This document shows, in pieces, positions 52,282 to 62,530 of a DNA stretch of 64,000 bases (position 1 is the first letter of the stretch; each line of letters starts with the position of its first letter). The DNA is from Schistosoma haematobium (Eukaryota; Platyhelminthes; Trematoda; Strigeidida; Schistosomatidae): the NCBI RefSeq assembly GCF_000699445.3, contig NC_067200.1, positions 7,252,450-7,316,449 on the forward strand, written 5' to 3'. Below the pieces are notes generated by a model. That model was given only the letters and a program-made list of their open reading frames with translations. It made no database searches and had not been told where the DNA came from. The position numbers and the translations under genes were made by a program.

Positions 52282-55200
52282 GAGCATTTGTGTATTTTAT
52301 TCTCTTAACCTATAGACTATTGAGCTGGCTTCCAACAGTGTTAATGTCTAACTTCAAGCAATCCACTAAAAAATCATTTAAGATAGGATTTAAATATGGA
52401 CTCATTACTATTTTCATTAACTTGTCTATAATATATGTTGTTAAAGACAAAATCAATAGTCAGTTGTTCATCGTAATAGTTATTCCTTGCGATTACCCCT
52501 TGAAAATCCCAATATTGATTTGTGGTAATGTTAGTTATTGATATAAAAGTCCATTTTCTCAATTAATAGTATATTGATGAATGAAGAAGTAACATTTTGA
52601 GCCATTGCTTCTTACTGAGTTGAACACGTCACGATAGCACGATTGATCCAAAGTTCAAAAGTCACCATTTCTTCTTTTTACTATGAAACAGTAAAGTGGT
52701 TAGTACAAATTTGAAAACACTTAAGTAAATTGCTCGCTAACAAAATCATCAAGCAAAATTTTAATTTGATTAATAAGATGAAATATATGAGTTTAAATGA
52801 AAGACATATGATATTTTTTTGATCTTACTTCGTTGTTCTATCGTTGATTGAGATAATTCTCATGGTATGTTACCAACTATTAAAGTTGCGAATCGATATT
52901 GGATGTTCCAAGGATAATAATCTAAAAGAATTACTTTCATAATATACAATCAATATTCACTTTATTTAATTATAAAATATATTGTACACAAATTGATATG
53001 ATATTTAGGGATTCATTTTCAAGCCTTATATTAACTGAATTTTTTCTCTAATAAAATACGAACTATGTAGATCAATGAAAATTCAGATATGATTATTATC
53101 AAGTTCACCTTAACTGACTTAAAATTTCAGTGGTTGAGATCATGAGTCAATCAGAGCTATTCCGTCATGGAAAACCTGGAAGTACTGGACAGCCGTTTCG
53201 TCCTTTTGTGGAACTCCTCAACAGCGCGCATCTATGGTTCCGCCTAGCGAGATTCGAACCCAGGACCTATCAGTTTCGCGCTCGAGCACCTAACCACTAG
53301 GCCATGATCTCGACCATTAAAATTACTATAATATCCACAAAATCCCTTCCGACTTAAAATGAACAGTTATCTTTGTACTAAATCAATTTTCATACTTTTG
53401 TCCCTAATACCATTTTTCTTTTTTTTTTTTCAGGATCCAATTATTGCATACTATGAAATTGATTGGGAATTATATGAACCAATCTCACCGCAAATTTATA
53501 TTCTACCAGGTGATAAAGAGTTTAACTTTGAAGAGATAAATCAAAATCTCTCAAAATCTATTCTACCTAATCAACAATTAATAAATCAAGATCAACATGC
53601 AACCATTGCTCACAGTATTAATGCACAAATTGATGAATCTATTAAATTGGCTAATTTGAAAAGCTCAAATAAATCAATATTATTAGAGAATAAACCAGCT
53701 CGTATCGCGTGTCGATTTCGTTCGATTCCATTAACTGGTATACCAAATTCACAATCAAATTCATTGAGAATACAAAATGTTTATTGGTATCGTAATGGCC
53801 AATCAGTTCATGTTCCACCATTCTATGTTGATAATTCATTAATTACTCCATATGGTTTATCAATTTTATCTGTTCGTGCCTATCCAACTATATTTAATTT
53901 TAGTCAAATTGGTGATGAGAAATCATCAACAGTAACGGCGGTTGGAAGTAGTGATAAATATAAATTACCTATTGAACATTTAACTTGTTCCGTAATAAGT
54001 CGAGTGAAAGAAACACCAATTTACAAGGTTACAACAAATGCAAGGTTGGTTTAAATTTTTCCATTTTAGTTTCTTTTCTCCAAATGCTAACATAAAGAAT
54101 GGTAACCGGGTAAAATGTTACTGTAGTGAACGAGAACACCAGTGGGGACAAATAGATATATCTGAATACAAAATTACAAAATCTCTTAGTAAAATTTGAG
54201 AACCATACAGTAAATGCTTCATTTGGAAAATGTTAACCATTTGTCTCAGACTTGATTACTTCTTCGTTCCCACACCAATCATTATCTGTTTTTGTTTTCT
54301 TCTCTTCGATCTTCTTAACCTTCTGCCACCAGGCAGAACACTTTCGATTGATGATACATACTACTTATATCTGTCAACATCAGTAGCACACACCACACTA
54401 CCACACTTAAAAGTATATTTAAACTTCTGTATGTAAAGCAATCAGAAGTGGAAGTTGATCAAAATCATGTTAGTACAATATACATACTTTTCTATTGTCA
54501 AACACATGGTCGAAATAAGTTATAAGACTAGTTCCTGCTCTTCAAAGGTACTTAGCAACACCAGTAAAATATGAACAAAAAAGAATTTTCACAATAGATC
54601 TTTTGATTCGTCTACAACAATAACATAACTTTTGAATACTAACGTTAAAATAGTCTATTAAAAGGTATAATTAGATTTAACCAGTCTTTATCAGAATAGG
54701 ACAAAAAGTAGGTAGATTTTTGTTGTTTTAAGATCGTAGTTCAATTCAGCGCAAGAAAGTTGTAGTTTGAAAACAAATCTCCTAATAAAAACACAAATGA
54801 GCTGACATCAACAATCTTATCGACATGTCGGTATACATACCTGTCCAGGATTTTATTTATTTAATACAAAATGACTGCGGTTTTTTAGTTGAAAGGACCT
54901 GGAAAGATCTAATCGGTTTACTTTGATCAAAGTGGAATCACAGTCTATTTAATATTTTCTAAGCGAACTTGTTCATCTTGACAGTTTTGCAAGCGGTTCA
55001 CACAAGTGTGATGAACAAGGAGAAAAATCTTTGGAAATTCTTAAAAATCTGTAGTCTTTTTGTTTTAATTTAAGCGTAATATATTGAATAACATCTTCTA
55101 TAAGAAACTAGCCGTGATGACAGAAATGTTTTGCAGTTTTTAATGATTTCAGTAACTGAGTAGAAAGGATATCATCTTCTTTTTCTATTTTTTCATGTAT

Positions 55201-58200
55201 TCATCGATTTAACTTTGTTTAGTACAAAAGTGGTCTACTATTAATCAAAATAGCCAACGGATTCGTGAATGAAGTTATTCGTAATTAAGAAAAGATGAGA
55301 GGAAGTCAATAAGTAGCTTACTTTAAATTATATTTATTTGTGAAAATGTGTTTTTTCATCTCCAATAAACGACTTAATTTTGGCAATTCTGTAAGTATAT
55401 CTGTAACAGTTGGCTAATGACAAACCCGACTATTTTACATTGATGATGTCGATGACTACCTCTCAGATGATTAAAGCATTCATAGTGAAATGTACTCATT
55501 ATTTAGAGGGGATTCTGCTAGTGTATTCACTTGTGAAGTTAAATCGATTTTCTGAAATCTCAGAATAATGTTTCTTGTAACTTAATTTCAATTCATAGGT
55601 CTGTTTATTGCCAGGATTTCTTTTTAACTATTCTTTTATATTTATTACTTAGAGCTCGAAATGATCTCATTCCTTCAGTGTTTTTTTAAACTTATGAATA
55701 ATGGATGAATTGGACAAATCAGCCTTTAGAATATTTTAGGTATAAGATGGCTAGAATAAGCCCACAGAAAACCCTGTATTTTGCTTTGTGTTAATTGATA
55801 CAAATCAGCAAAGTGTACCGCAAATCTTGAGGGGACTGAATATTTCCGTGAGATACAGACCCCTGTCTCCCACTTTCATATTTTGAGACGTTACCACTCA
55901 GTTGTTCAGCTGTCGACTAACCTCCTGTAGGACCGTGATATTTACAACTGATTAGTGACTGAGTACGACCAATGTCATGTTTATCTAATCATTTAGTGAG
56001 GATCGATTTGACTTCCCAAAAGAGTAATATTTATCAAAACATCTTTAAAGACATTTTACTTCTTTAGTTTCACTAAATTACTTACTTTATTCAAGAGTGG
56101 GACAAATGACCTGAAGTAACCTGGCAGATTTCTTTCAACATATAGTAGTATTATTAATTGTGTAATAATAAAAACTGATTACTACCCGATATATGTATCG
56201 AGTGTTGGTTGATAATGAAATATTTTCTCAACGTTTTTAATTAAATTATTAGTATGAATACTGTCATGAAACTTCACTAAAATTATAATCCCGAAGGAAT
56301 TTTCATTAGGTCGATCGGTTTCCAATGATCTATGCTAACCTTAAATTGTTTTTATTAGATTATTTTTTCACTGAAGTATGTCACCCTCTACAGTTAGGAT
56401 CTTGACATAGTTCTAAAAAATAGTTGGCACACACGTTTGAATGTAATTCGTTATTGGCTAGTATGTTCAAAATCCATTACTTTTTAAGATTAAGTTCATC
56501 GAATTGTACTTTTTAAAAGAATATTACAAGTGCTTTATACATGTCTATCATTTCTAATCAAAACCAGAGTGGGAGAATCTCAAGTCCGGTGGGATTTAAT
56601 GTAATTTCATGGGTAACAATTACAACTACTCGACTGATTTAAATGAGAAGTGATAATCGTCTGTAAGCGAAGATTATCAGTTAACTCTGAACTTATATAC
56701 AATATAGTGGTCTTCGAGATACGTGAAGTTCTTGAGTTCAATCCCCTATATATATGTGGTTGTAGACCAACTGATAAACAGTTCCATACTAGGACGAAGT
56801 AGCAGTTCAGTGCTAACAAGTTTCAATGATCTTTTATTTAAGTTCATAAAGTAAAATATAGAATTCAGTAATTTCCACAAATCTCCTTTACTAATAATAT
56901 CAAATATTTTTCAATACAATCCACAGTGAATGTTACTATAACACTGTAAGCAAGGTTTCCTGGTGGTCATTCTATTTCAGTAGGAAATTCATCAAAATTC
57001 ACTAAACCACATTATGTACCTTAATTCATTCACAACTTCTCCCCTAATTTCCTTTAGTTTTATAAGCATATATTTATGATTTAAAAGTTTAACGTACTTG
57101 AGGATGGTGATTCTCTTGATGAACACTGTTGTTGAAATACAATCTATGACAAATCAATCATTTCAATAATCCTTGATTTTACAATGAATGTTTAACTGAT
57201 ACCGTCTCATAATGAAATTTAACTTCGAAATATTATTGAGGAGTAAAATAAATTTATTTTACTCCAGAATATTTGCAAGTCTTGCTTGATAAAAGTTTAC
57301 TAACTAAACTAATTGCATGAAATTCCTAATACATCAATGTAAATAGTTTGCGGAGATTGTTGGATTTCATAATTTTGCATCATGGTCTAACTTTCGTTAT
57401 ATAACCGTTGATCAACACAAAGCACTAGACAAAAGCTTCATTATAAAATCAAGCTTTTTAGCAGTATACTTAGCCAAATGTATTGAAGACCGAGCCCAAT
57501 ACCTTCTGGAGTTGGAAAACCCTGATTCCAAATCATTGGTGCACATGGGCTCCAGTATCCTGAGGAGACAAATGGCGTATGAACCAATTATTGGTCACCG
57601 GCTACCATGGGACAGCATCTCCTTACGTTGCTCCACTACCTTATGGATCAGACCTTTTGGTCAAAGGCTCCGGGTGTGTCCCCCTAAGAAAACCACCTGG
57701 TTCGGTTTGGGCACCCGGGCAGTATCAAATGGGATTTGTGTAGCGAATGTGTATCTAGTGCCCCCATGTACCAATATCTGTGTGTTCAAATAAATGAATG
57801 AATAAATAAATGGCAAAATAACTCTCTAATGCTCCCTAGTTATTAAGTTTTTGTTTAATGAAGCTCTCTTAGTGATGTTAACTCTTAACTGACTGATCCT
57901 TACAAACTCTTTCTCCTAATAACTTTTATCAACTTAAACAATGCCATATTATGTGCAGTCAGAAATTATTTTCAATAATTTCTGTTCACGTTTAAATAGT
58001 GAAGTGAATTTGCTAGTAGTTAACTATTCTTCATATCAAATTTATTAATTTGGAAATTTAACTTGGATTTCTTTTACATTCTTGTTATAACTTGTGGCTT
58101 GTGTGCCCTGTTAATGTATAACGTAATAATACTGACAATTAGAGAGCAGTGAATTATCGATTAGACAATGGACGAATAAAAACCCGTATGAGCAGTCTAT

Positions 58201-61200
58201 AGTCCTTATCAGTCCTGCTTACCGCCTAGCCTAGCCAGTTAAGTCCAGAACATCAATCTCAGCATCCGCAATATGAATCATTTATTTAAAACATACTGGG
58301 TTTTATATACCAACCAGATAGACCACATCGTACCAATAAAATAAGAAACAACATTTATACAAGAATTAGCCAAATATGGCTGTGAATGTGGGATAGAATG
58401 GTAGATCGTACAAGAATAGTTCATAGGTCAAAATAAAGCTCATAATAAAAGGGACACGAATATGAATAGTTTAGTTATTTAACAATTATACGATAAAAAT
58501 ATACGTTTAGTATTGGTCCATAAATGGATCTCAAAAGTTACCATTTATTATGCTTTTTGAGACATAACAATCCTCTTAAATTATGTCCTTCTGTTTCTTC
58601 TTATTCAAGATGTAAAAATAGGATTTAACCAGGATCATCTTGATAAATCTAGCCAAAAATACGAAAAAAATTATGACATAAGTAAAGAGTTTTTGGTAAA
58701 ACTAAACTTACTGACCTCAATAGTTTAATCCATAAAGTAAACATAATGACAAAAAATCAAACAAACTCATATTCAGAACGTTAAAAACAGATCTCTTATT
58801 TTATATATCAGTATGATTTTTATCTTTTATGATTAGAATATATAAGTTTTGCTTTGAGTTGTATAACAAAAATACTATCTTCTTAGCTAAGTCTATAAAC
58901 TATTAAAAATTAGAGAAACTGATTATTTACATTGACACAGATTCAATTAATTTTTTAGTGAAGTATTTAAGCCTTGAGTATCACACTCTATCATTTGTGT
59001 AACAGATTTATGTGCCATCATAGTATTGGTCACCGACATATATGAGATTGTATCTCCTCAAGTTGCTACAATGTTTTATGGAATAAACCATCAGGTCAAA
59101 GGCTCAGGGTGTGGACCTCCTAAGAAAACCACCTACTTCGGTTTGGGCACCTGGATAGTATTACAGCCCTCACATGAATCAATGATAAATACTACTGGCC
59201 TCATTGTTATTGTGTGACGCATATGTCTTTGGTGCCCCTTTGTACCAATATTTATGTGTTTAAATAAATAAATAAATAAATATTCTTAGAATGGTTAGCT
59301 AGAGATTTGATTATTAACAAAAAGCCGATTAGGTTTCATTAAAAATATTTATATTATGTGAACAATCCCGTTACATTCGACTGTGTTTACCAATTTACTT
59401 ATGTGCCTTTATGAATAAACATGTGTCAGAAGAAGTAATTATGATTTAAAAATAATGGTAGTTGAATATCTACCAGTATGACTAAGAAACAAATACAATC
59501 GAATGGCCTATTAACCAATTCAAATCAATTGTCAGTAAGAGGTTGTGGAGATTGTTGAATTTGATTGAAGTTATGAACCAATCTAAGATTTCGATAAGAT
59601 TCAATAATCTCCATAACTTCTTACTGATAACTATCGTGCGCTCACTAGTGACTACTTTCTCGAGGAAATTTCTAGAGTTCTAGTTAGAAGCGGTTACCAG
59701 AAGAGCTAATCCGTGTCGGGTGTGGGACAGTTACCCGTCGAAGACAATGAAAGATGATCACGGAATGTTGTGGATCAATTGAAGTTAGACATTAGCACCA
59801 TTATATCCCGACTTAGTGGTTTAGAGGTTGCGGTTTCGCACGCGAGACTGGAGGTTCTGAATTCGATTCCTTTTTAGTGGGGTTTCGTGGATAGACCTAA
59901 TGAGGAGTCCCACACTAGGAAGAAACAGCCGTTCCATGCCTTCATGTTTTCAAAGGTTGTTTAACACTGATCGGTTCATGATTCTAGTGACAACATATCT
60001 GATTAGATTACGAATGATGATTCAGCGATAGAAATTAATGTCACAAAACAATCAATATTCTTTTATTTTCGTCTATCATTTTATTAAGGATATGACTTTT
60101 ATCTTTTCATTGAATTGAAACATTGTTTGATAATGCTTTCTAAAAATAAAAGTGTAATCACAACCTGAATAGCTCAATGATAGCGACTTGGACCATGAAG
60201 CTGGTTGATTAAAGTTTGAACCCCCCAAGAAGCACCAATTCTTTCAAGACTACAGTTGCACGCTGCTAACCAAAGCCAACTAGCAAAAAACCTAGGTTTA
60301 AGGCTTCGTCCCGACAAATTTGTTAATGAAGGCAGGATGGAACTTGATATCAGATAAAAATGTTAAATGTTCAGAACTTATTCTTTTTAGTTGAGTAATA
60401 TGTGACTGATATTGTCTAAAATAAGAAATATAGTTGAAGATAATATCCTTTCTACAGGATCTGAAGTTTTACAGATTCGGTTCAATGTTAGCATGTAAAT
60501 TCTCAGTGTTACATTAAAATTATATTGCAGAAGAACAGTTGTCCCGTTTCTTTTAATCTAAATTTCATTTTTGGTCCTTTTGTTTCTCTCTGTTCAACCG
60601 TTGTGATATTTAGTTGAAAAGGTTTTGTGGAGTTTGTTTTATTCCGACAGTTATGTTCCTCACAGATTGATCTCAGTTCGGATAATAACTGAAATCTGGG
60701 GGCATTGGACAACTGTCTCTGCTTAGTGTGCGATTCCTCTCCAGTCCAGAGCCATAACCGACCCATGGAATGAACTCAATATTTTCGGTGTCGGGACAAA
60801 AGCGTAATCATCAGGACGACTGGGTCGACCTTCAATGGTATACATTTCCAACTTCAATCCTTTTATGATATAGCGTGGCAATGACCCAATGCAATTAGGA
60901 GTAACTATTTCAATCCAACATGCCTGAGCTCCACAAAAATGTAGATTCTCTCTTAGGTACACCTTAAATGAAGTTACTAGTGAGCCGAAGATTACGGTTT
61001 ATTTGAAGGAATTTAATGGAGACTGGTTTGGTTTGTAGGTGGTGTCATGCGTGTCCACTACTGTAGAGTGTTAAAAGCTGTTCAGTGCTCCCTTGTTTTC
61101 AATGGTACCTCAACAAAAATCAGTCTGTGACAAATACAATTTATTATATATAATATTAATAATACTAATATGACGACATCATCAATAATAATATTTAACT

Positions 61201-61515
61201 CTTTTTTTCCCTTGATTTTTTTCCTCAATTCATATCACAGTCTACAAACTGAAATCATTCTTGTTCCACGTATAATACATACAGAGTTATTATCAGCTGA
61301 AAGAAGTTTAGAAGATGCAATTAAATTGACCTGTACAGCTATAGCGAATGGACCACCAAATATGCGTATTGATTTTGCTTCAACAGATCAACCATCTACA
61401 AATAATGGTCCGACTCAATGGGAATCATTAAAATCACGATATGGATTAAATATAAGACCAAGACAAGTTGATCCAACTAATCCATTAATACATCGTCTCG
61501 TAATTGATATTTCTG
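41033..61515 (+). CDS. Immunoglobulin-like-domain protein, secreted or membrane, at least four exons (3' incomplete)
   Basis: Exons 41033-41641, 47993-48265, 53434-54044 and 61241-61515 join without phase conflict (0/0, 0/0, 2/2) into about 589 codons, and the last ends in phase 1, so the gene continues. It begins with a signal-like hydrophobic segment (SIAFIEFILLVFFYPSTES, residues 15-33). Four Ig-like units follow: one with YFICC..W and the classic D-x-G-x-Y-x-C (DMGHYKC, residues 150-156); one with VKLIC..WLW..IKLWC; one with ARIACRF..NVYWYRNG..LTCSV; and the start of another (AIKLTC). Ig domains mediate adhesion or receptor binding at the cell surface. I cannot name the orthologue; large gaps with repeats make further exons possible. 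Confidence 0.8.
43325..43460 (+). mobile_element. tRNA-like SINE, plus strand, degenerate
   Basis: Same order of words as the minus copy at 44345-44515 (GTACTGGGT..GAG, ACATTCAGTTGA). Confidence 0.55.
43800..43985 (-). mobile_element. tRNA-like SINE, minus strand, degenerate
   Basis: B-box-like word on the minus strand (GGTTCCGGGTTTGAGTCC near 43821-43838) and related tail words (GTCCAGGATCCCCTAGATTT). Confidence 0.45.
44345..44515 (-). mobile_element. tRNA-derived SINE, second family
   Basis: On the minus strand: A-box-like CAGTAGCTAAGTGGATAATG (about 44502-44483), B box TGGGTTCGAGTCTC (about 44456-44443), tail words ACATTCAGTTGACGAGTTC and CATCCTGAATTTTACTGCTAA. No hammerhead core, so distinct from the ribozyme SINE. 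Confidence 0.7.
44740..44770. repeat. (AAT)n microsatellite
   Basis: Short AAT repeat. Confidence 0.9.
44930..44998. repeat. Purine-rich (GAAA)n tract
   Basis: An almost pure GA/A run (GAAAGAGAAAGAAAAAAAAG style) passing into a short TG run; a potential triplex-forming polypurine tract. Confidence 0.85.
45328..45472 (-). mobile_element. 5'-truncated hammerhead SINE, minus strand
   Basis: Tail (GGGTTTGTGAAGAG on +) at about 45331, ribozyme at 45412-45456, then a break soon after GTGGATGCGC (minus). No tRNA-like boxes retained. Confidence 0.85.
45412..45456 (-). ncRNA. Hammerhead ribozyme, intact (CTGATGA core)
   Basis: Minus strand: GCACTG, CTGATGA, GTCCC(ATACTA)GGAC, GAAA, ACGG/CCGT, C, CAGTGC. 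The only SINE copy here with U at the variable core position 7. Confidence 0.88.
45770..45865 (+). mobile_element. 3' tip of a non-LTR element with (TGAC)n/(TGAT)n tail
   Basis: Short piece ending CTGACTGACTGACTGAC and TGATTGATTGATT; matches the terminal about 60 bases at 62470-62530 (TGTGTCTGGTTCTACGTTGTA-like words). Confidence 0.7.
47530..47715 (-). mobile_element. tRNA-like SINE, second family, degenerate
   Basis: Parallels 44345-44515 on the minus strand: AGCAGTGAAATCCAGGA at its tail and CAAATGGCTTTGTGTTATTC in the tRNA-like part. Confidence 0.55.
47993..48265 (+). CDS. Ig-domain gene exon B (Ig unit 2)
   Basis: Acceptor CATCATAG before 47993; donor GTTAGT at 48266 (weaker at +3); 91 codons, phase 0 to 0. 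VKLIC (Cys5), SWLW, and IKLWC (Cys80) give the two cysteines and tryptophan of an Ig fold. Confidence 0.82.
48871..48947. repeat. (AT)n microsatellite
   Basis: Long pure TA run. Confidence 0.95.
49640..49920. mobile_element. MITE-like element, copy 2
   Basis: 281 bp with ends GACTATAATTTATGGACGA and TCGTCCATAAATTATAGTCT in inverted orientation; interior similar to 30293-30558 with an extra ACTGACATCAGTT palindrome-like patch near 49803. Confidence 0.8.
50455..50590 (+). mobile_element. 5'-truncated hammerhead SINE
   Basis: Ribozyme at 50474-50519 and a shortened tail TGGTGGTCTAGC then CTCCACAAATCCCC. Confidence 0.8.
50474..50519 (+). ncRNA. Hammerhead ribozyme, weakened
   Basis: Core CTGAGGA and GAAA intact, but stem II (GTCCC/GAAT), stem I (GCACTA/CAGTGC) and stem III (ACGG/CCAT) each have mismatches. 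Confidence 0.65.
51155..51198. repeat. (AT)n microsatellite
   Basis: TA run directly 5' of a SINE. Confidence 0.9.
51205..51480 (+). mobile_element. Hammerhead SINE with extended 5' leader
   Basis: Leader CTTCTCACTAGAACTCCA (51215-51232) and AGCTAGTCACTAGTGAG, A-box-like ACTCAGTGGTTTAGAAG, B-box-like GGATCCGAATCC, then a changed ribozyme (core TTGAGGA, stem II altered) and tail CCATGGTGGTCTAG. Lies next to an (AT)n run, as at 4500. Confidence 0.8.
51975..52145 (-). mobile_element. Hammerhead SINE, minus strand, degenerate ribozyme
   Basis: Ribozyme region 51998-52055 has core CCGAGTA, so C3-U4 and G8 positions are altered. B-box region (minus GGTCCTAGGTTCAATCC) near 52081-52096 and a Leu/Ser-type A-box region near 52115-52135. 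Confidence 0.75.
52239..52280. repeat. (AT)n microsatellite
   Basis: TA run with one G interruption. Confidence 0.9.
53130..53340 (-). mobile_element. Hammerhead SINE close to a splice acceptor, minus strand
   Basis: Tail at 53135-53155, ribozyme region about 53178-53230 with core TTGAGGA (first core base changed), B box (minus GGTCCTGGGTTCGAATCTCG) at about 53249-53268, A-box region at about 53285-53305. It ends some 100 bp before the acceptor of exon C. Confidence 0.82.
53434..54044 (+). CDS. Ig-domain gene exon C (Ig unit 3)
   Basis: Long polypyrimidine acceptor ending TTTTTCAG before 53434, donor GTTGGT at 54045, phase 0 to 2; 203 codons plus 2 bases. Starts DPIIAYYEIDWELYEP, then a linker, ARIACRF, NVYWYRNG, LSILSV and LTCSVISRV, i.e. 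Cys-Trp-Cys of an Ig fold with a long N-terminal extension. An upstream frame from 53359 reads through intron sequence and is not used in this model. Confidence 0.82.
56690..56900 (+). mobile_element. Very old hammerhead SINE
   Basis: B-box-like GAGTTCAATCCC near 56731, ribozyme remnant with CTGATAAACAG..CTAGGACGAAGTAGC (about 56770-56806), tail with TTTCCACAAATCTCC. Confidence 0.6.
57505..57815 (+). mobile_element. Non-LTR retrotransposon 3' end (copy 2)
   Basis: Matches 1490-1810; ends in ATGAATGAATAAATAAATGG. A 93-codon frame across it is not conserved in the other copies. Confidence 0.7.
58133..58569 (-). mobile_element. Putative solo LTR, minus strand
   Basis: On the minus strand it starts TGTTATGTCTC and ends TAATTGTCA. 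It has a TATA-like TATATAAAACCC near 58303 and AAATAAATG near 58280, in promoter-then-poly(A) order. Its first part matches the LTR fragment at 13284-13447. No clear duplication at the ends. Confidence 0.6.
59080..59280 (+). mobile_element. Non-LTR retrotransposon 3' end (copy 3), truncated
   Basis: Shares GGTCAAAGGCTC, TTTGGGCACC and CCAATATTTATGTGTTTAA with copies 1 and 2, ending in (AAAT)n. Confidence 0.7.
59534..59625. repeat. Imperfect palindrome (27-bp arms)
   Basis: 59534-59560 (AGTAAGAGGTTGTGGAG..) and 59599-59625 (..CTCCATAACTTCTTACT) are nearly exact inverted repeats around a 38-base loop. The arms resemble the CTCCACAA tail of the SINE family in opposite orientations. Confidence 0.65.
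59640..60000 (+). mobile_element. Hammerhead SINE with long 5' leader, degenerate
   Basis: Leader with TCTAGAGTTCTAGTTAGAAG, A-box-like CTTAGTGGTTTAGAGG near 59811, B-box-like GAATTCGATTCC near 59858, ribozyme core CTAATGAGGAGTCCC..GGAAGAAACAGC (several changes), tail ATCGGTTCATGATTC. Confidence 0.75.
60155..60330 (+). mobile_element. tRNA-like SINE
   Basis: A-box-like GAATAGCTCAATGATAGCG near 60166 and B-box-like AGTTTGAACCCC near 60213; followed by a tail ending GGCTTCGTCCCGAC. No ribozyme. Confidence 0.55.
60600..60800 (-). mobile_element. Old hammerhead SINE, minus strand
   Basis: Tail on + reads AGGTTTTGTGGAGTTTG at about 60619, then a decayed ribozyme with GGCATTGGACAACTGTCTC near 60700. 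Confidence 0.5.
61030..61110 (+). mobile_element. SINE ribozyme remnant
   Basis: CATGCGTGTCCACTACTG and CAGTGCTCCCTTGTTTTCAATGG are recognisable but the core is gone. Confidence 0.35.
61241..61515 (+). CDS. Ig-domain gene exon D (start of Ig unit 4)
   Basis: Acceptor CATATCACAG before 61241; first base completes a Ser codon with exon C (AG|T). Donor GTAAGA at 61516, phase 1. Encodes LQTEIILVPRIIHTELL, then DAIKLTCTAIANGPPN and a region up to HRLVIDIS. Only the first Ig cysteine is here, so the next exon should bring the second. Confidence 0.82.
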
Positions 61516-61834
61516 GTAAGAAGCTTCTATGTGTTGTGATAAATTATGAGGCTTGACACTCACATATACGTAAACGTGGTTATGTAGTGATGTTTTGTAT
61601 TTATTTGGTGTCTTATAGTATCCTAACTAGTTAAGGTGAATAAGACCTATGACGTGTGTTCACAAATTATTGTAAATCAATGGCTGGAAATTTAAACTGC
61701 TAAAGTTCAAAATCAAACAAACTGGAGCAAATGTATTTGTTTCTAAATTTCTTCAAAACTTTTTTATTTATTGTTTGTTTATACATATTGTCTTCTACGT
61801 ACACCTATTTTCTGGGTCTTAAATTCAATTTTCA
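61516..61834. other. Start of Ig-domain gene intron D
   Basis: No feature recognised. Confidence 0.4.
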
Positions 61835-62530
61835 TGATAAATGGACTAGTTTTCAACGTACTTTACGGCTGCGAAACGTGGCCATAAAGAGTTAAAGATA
61901 TTCGCAAGCTACTAGTTTTAGACCACAGATGTCTTAGAAATATTGCTGGCATCTGCTGGGATCACCGGGTAAGTAATAGTCAAGTTAGACGTAGGGTATT
62001 AGGGAATGGTGATAAATCAGTTGATGAGGTTGTGAATCTTCATTGACTGAGATGGTTGGAACACCTGTTGAGTATGCCTGAACACCGATTATCACGACAC
62101 ACAATGCTGACTAGTGTAGGGGATGGTTGGAAGAAAGTTAGGGTCGGCCAGACCAAAACGTGGCATCAGTGCTTGAAGTCGCTAACTCCTAGTCTGAGTA
62201 ATGTTGGGAGATGCAGACTACTTGGTTGGGCTCCGCGTGACTATCGTAACCAATGGTTGGAGACTCTTGGTGACATGGCTCAGAATCGATCACAATGGCG
62301 TCGGTGTATACATTCTCTGTCTTCCCTTAAACTATAAGATTAAAATCGCTTCATATCTTTCATTCTACTAACTAATTTTTTCTTCCTGTATTATATCCTT
62401 ATATGCAATCTTTCTTTTATATATTACCACCATTGAATTAACTACTTCTATGAATCCGGTGTTCATCTTGTTGTAACTTAGACTGATGCACATATGTGTC
62501 TGGTTCTACGTTGTAGCTGACTGACTGACT
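61835..62530 (+). mobile_element. Non-LTR retrotransposon 3' end with (TGAC)n tail
   Basis: Decayed RT C-terminus in more than one frame: YGCETW..VKDIRKL (about 61868-61905), DHRCLRNIAGICWDHR (about 61921-61968), then an open frame 62056-62337 ending RSQWRRCIHSLSSLKL and a stop. Untranslated region and terminal GCTGACTGACTGACTGAC to about 62532. Relatives: 6331-6700 (minus) and 45770-45865. Confidence 0.82.

Larger units (their letters stand above)
48266..53433. other. Ig-domain gene intron B
   Basis: Contains (AT)n runs at 48871-48947, 51155-51198 and 52239-52280, the MITE-like copy at 49640-49920, and hammerhead SINEs at 50455-50590, 51205-51480, 51975-52145 and 53130-53340. The remaining segments (48300-48870, 48950-49639, 49921-50450, 50590-51155, 52290-53130) show nothing recognisable. 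Confidence 0.65.
54045..61240. other. Ig-domain gene intron C
   Basis: Contains SINE copies (56690-56900, 59640-60000, 60155-60330, 60600-60800, 61030-61110), two 3' ends of one non-LTR family (57505-57815, 59080-59280), and a solo LTR (58133-58569). I see nothing in 54060-56680, 56900-57500, 57820-58130 or 58570-59080. The gap is long enough to hide small exons. Confidence 0.6.

Noticed and set aside
53359..53433. Signal peptide upstream of exon C (frame starting MNSYLCTKSIFILLSLIPFF)
   Set aside because: The hydrophobic stretch is the polypyrimidine tract of the splice acceptor read as codons; the CAG at 53431-53433 and phase match with exon B favour splicing.
61170..61240. Signal peptide upstream of exon D
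   Set aside because: Again pyrimidine-rich intron sequence before an acceptor; the phase match with exon C supports an internal exon.
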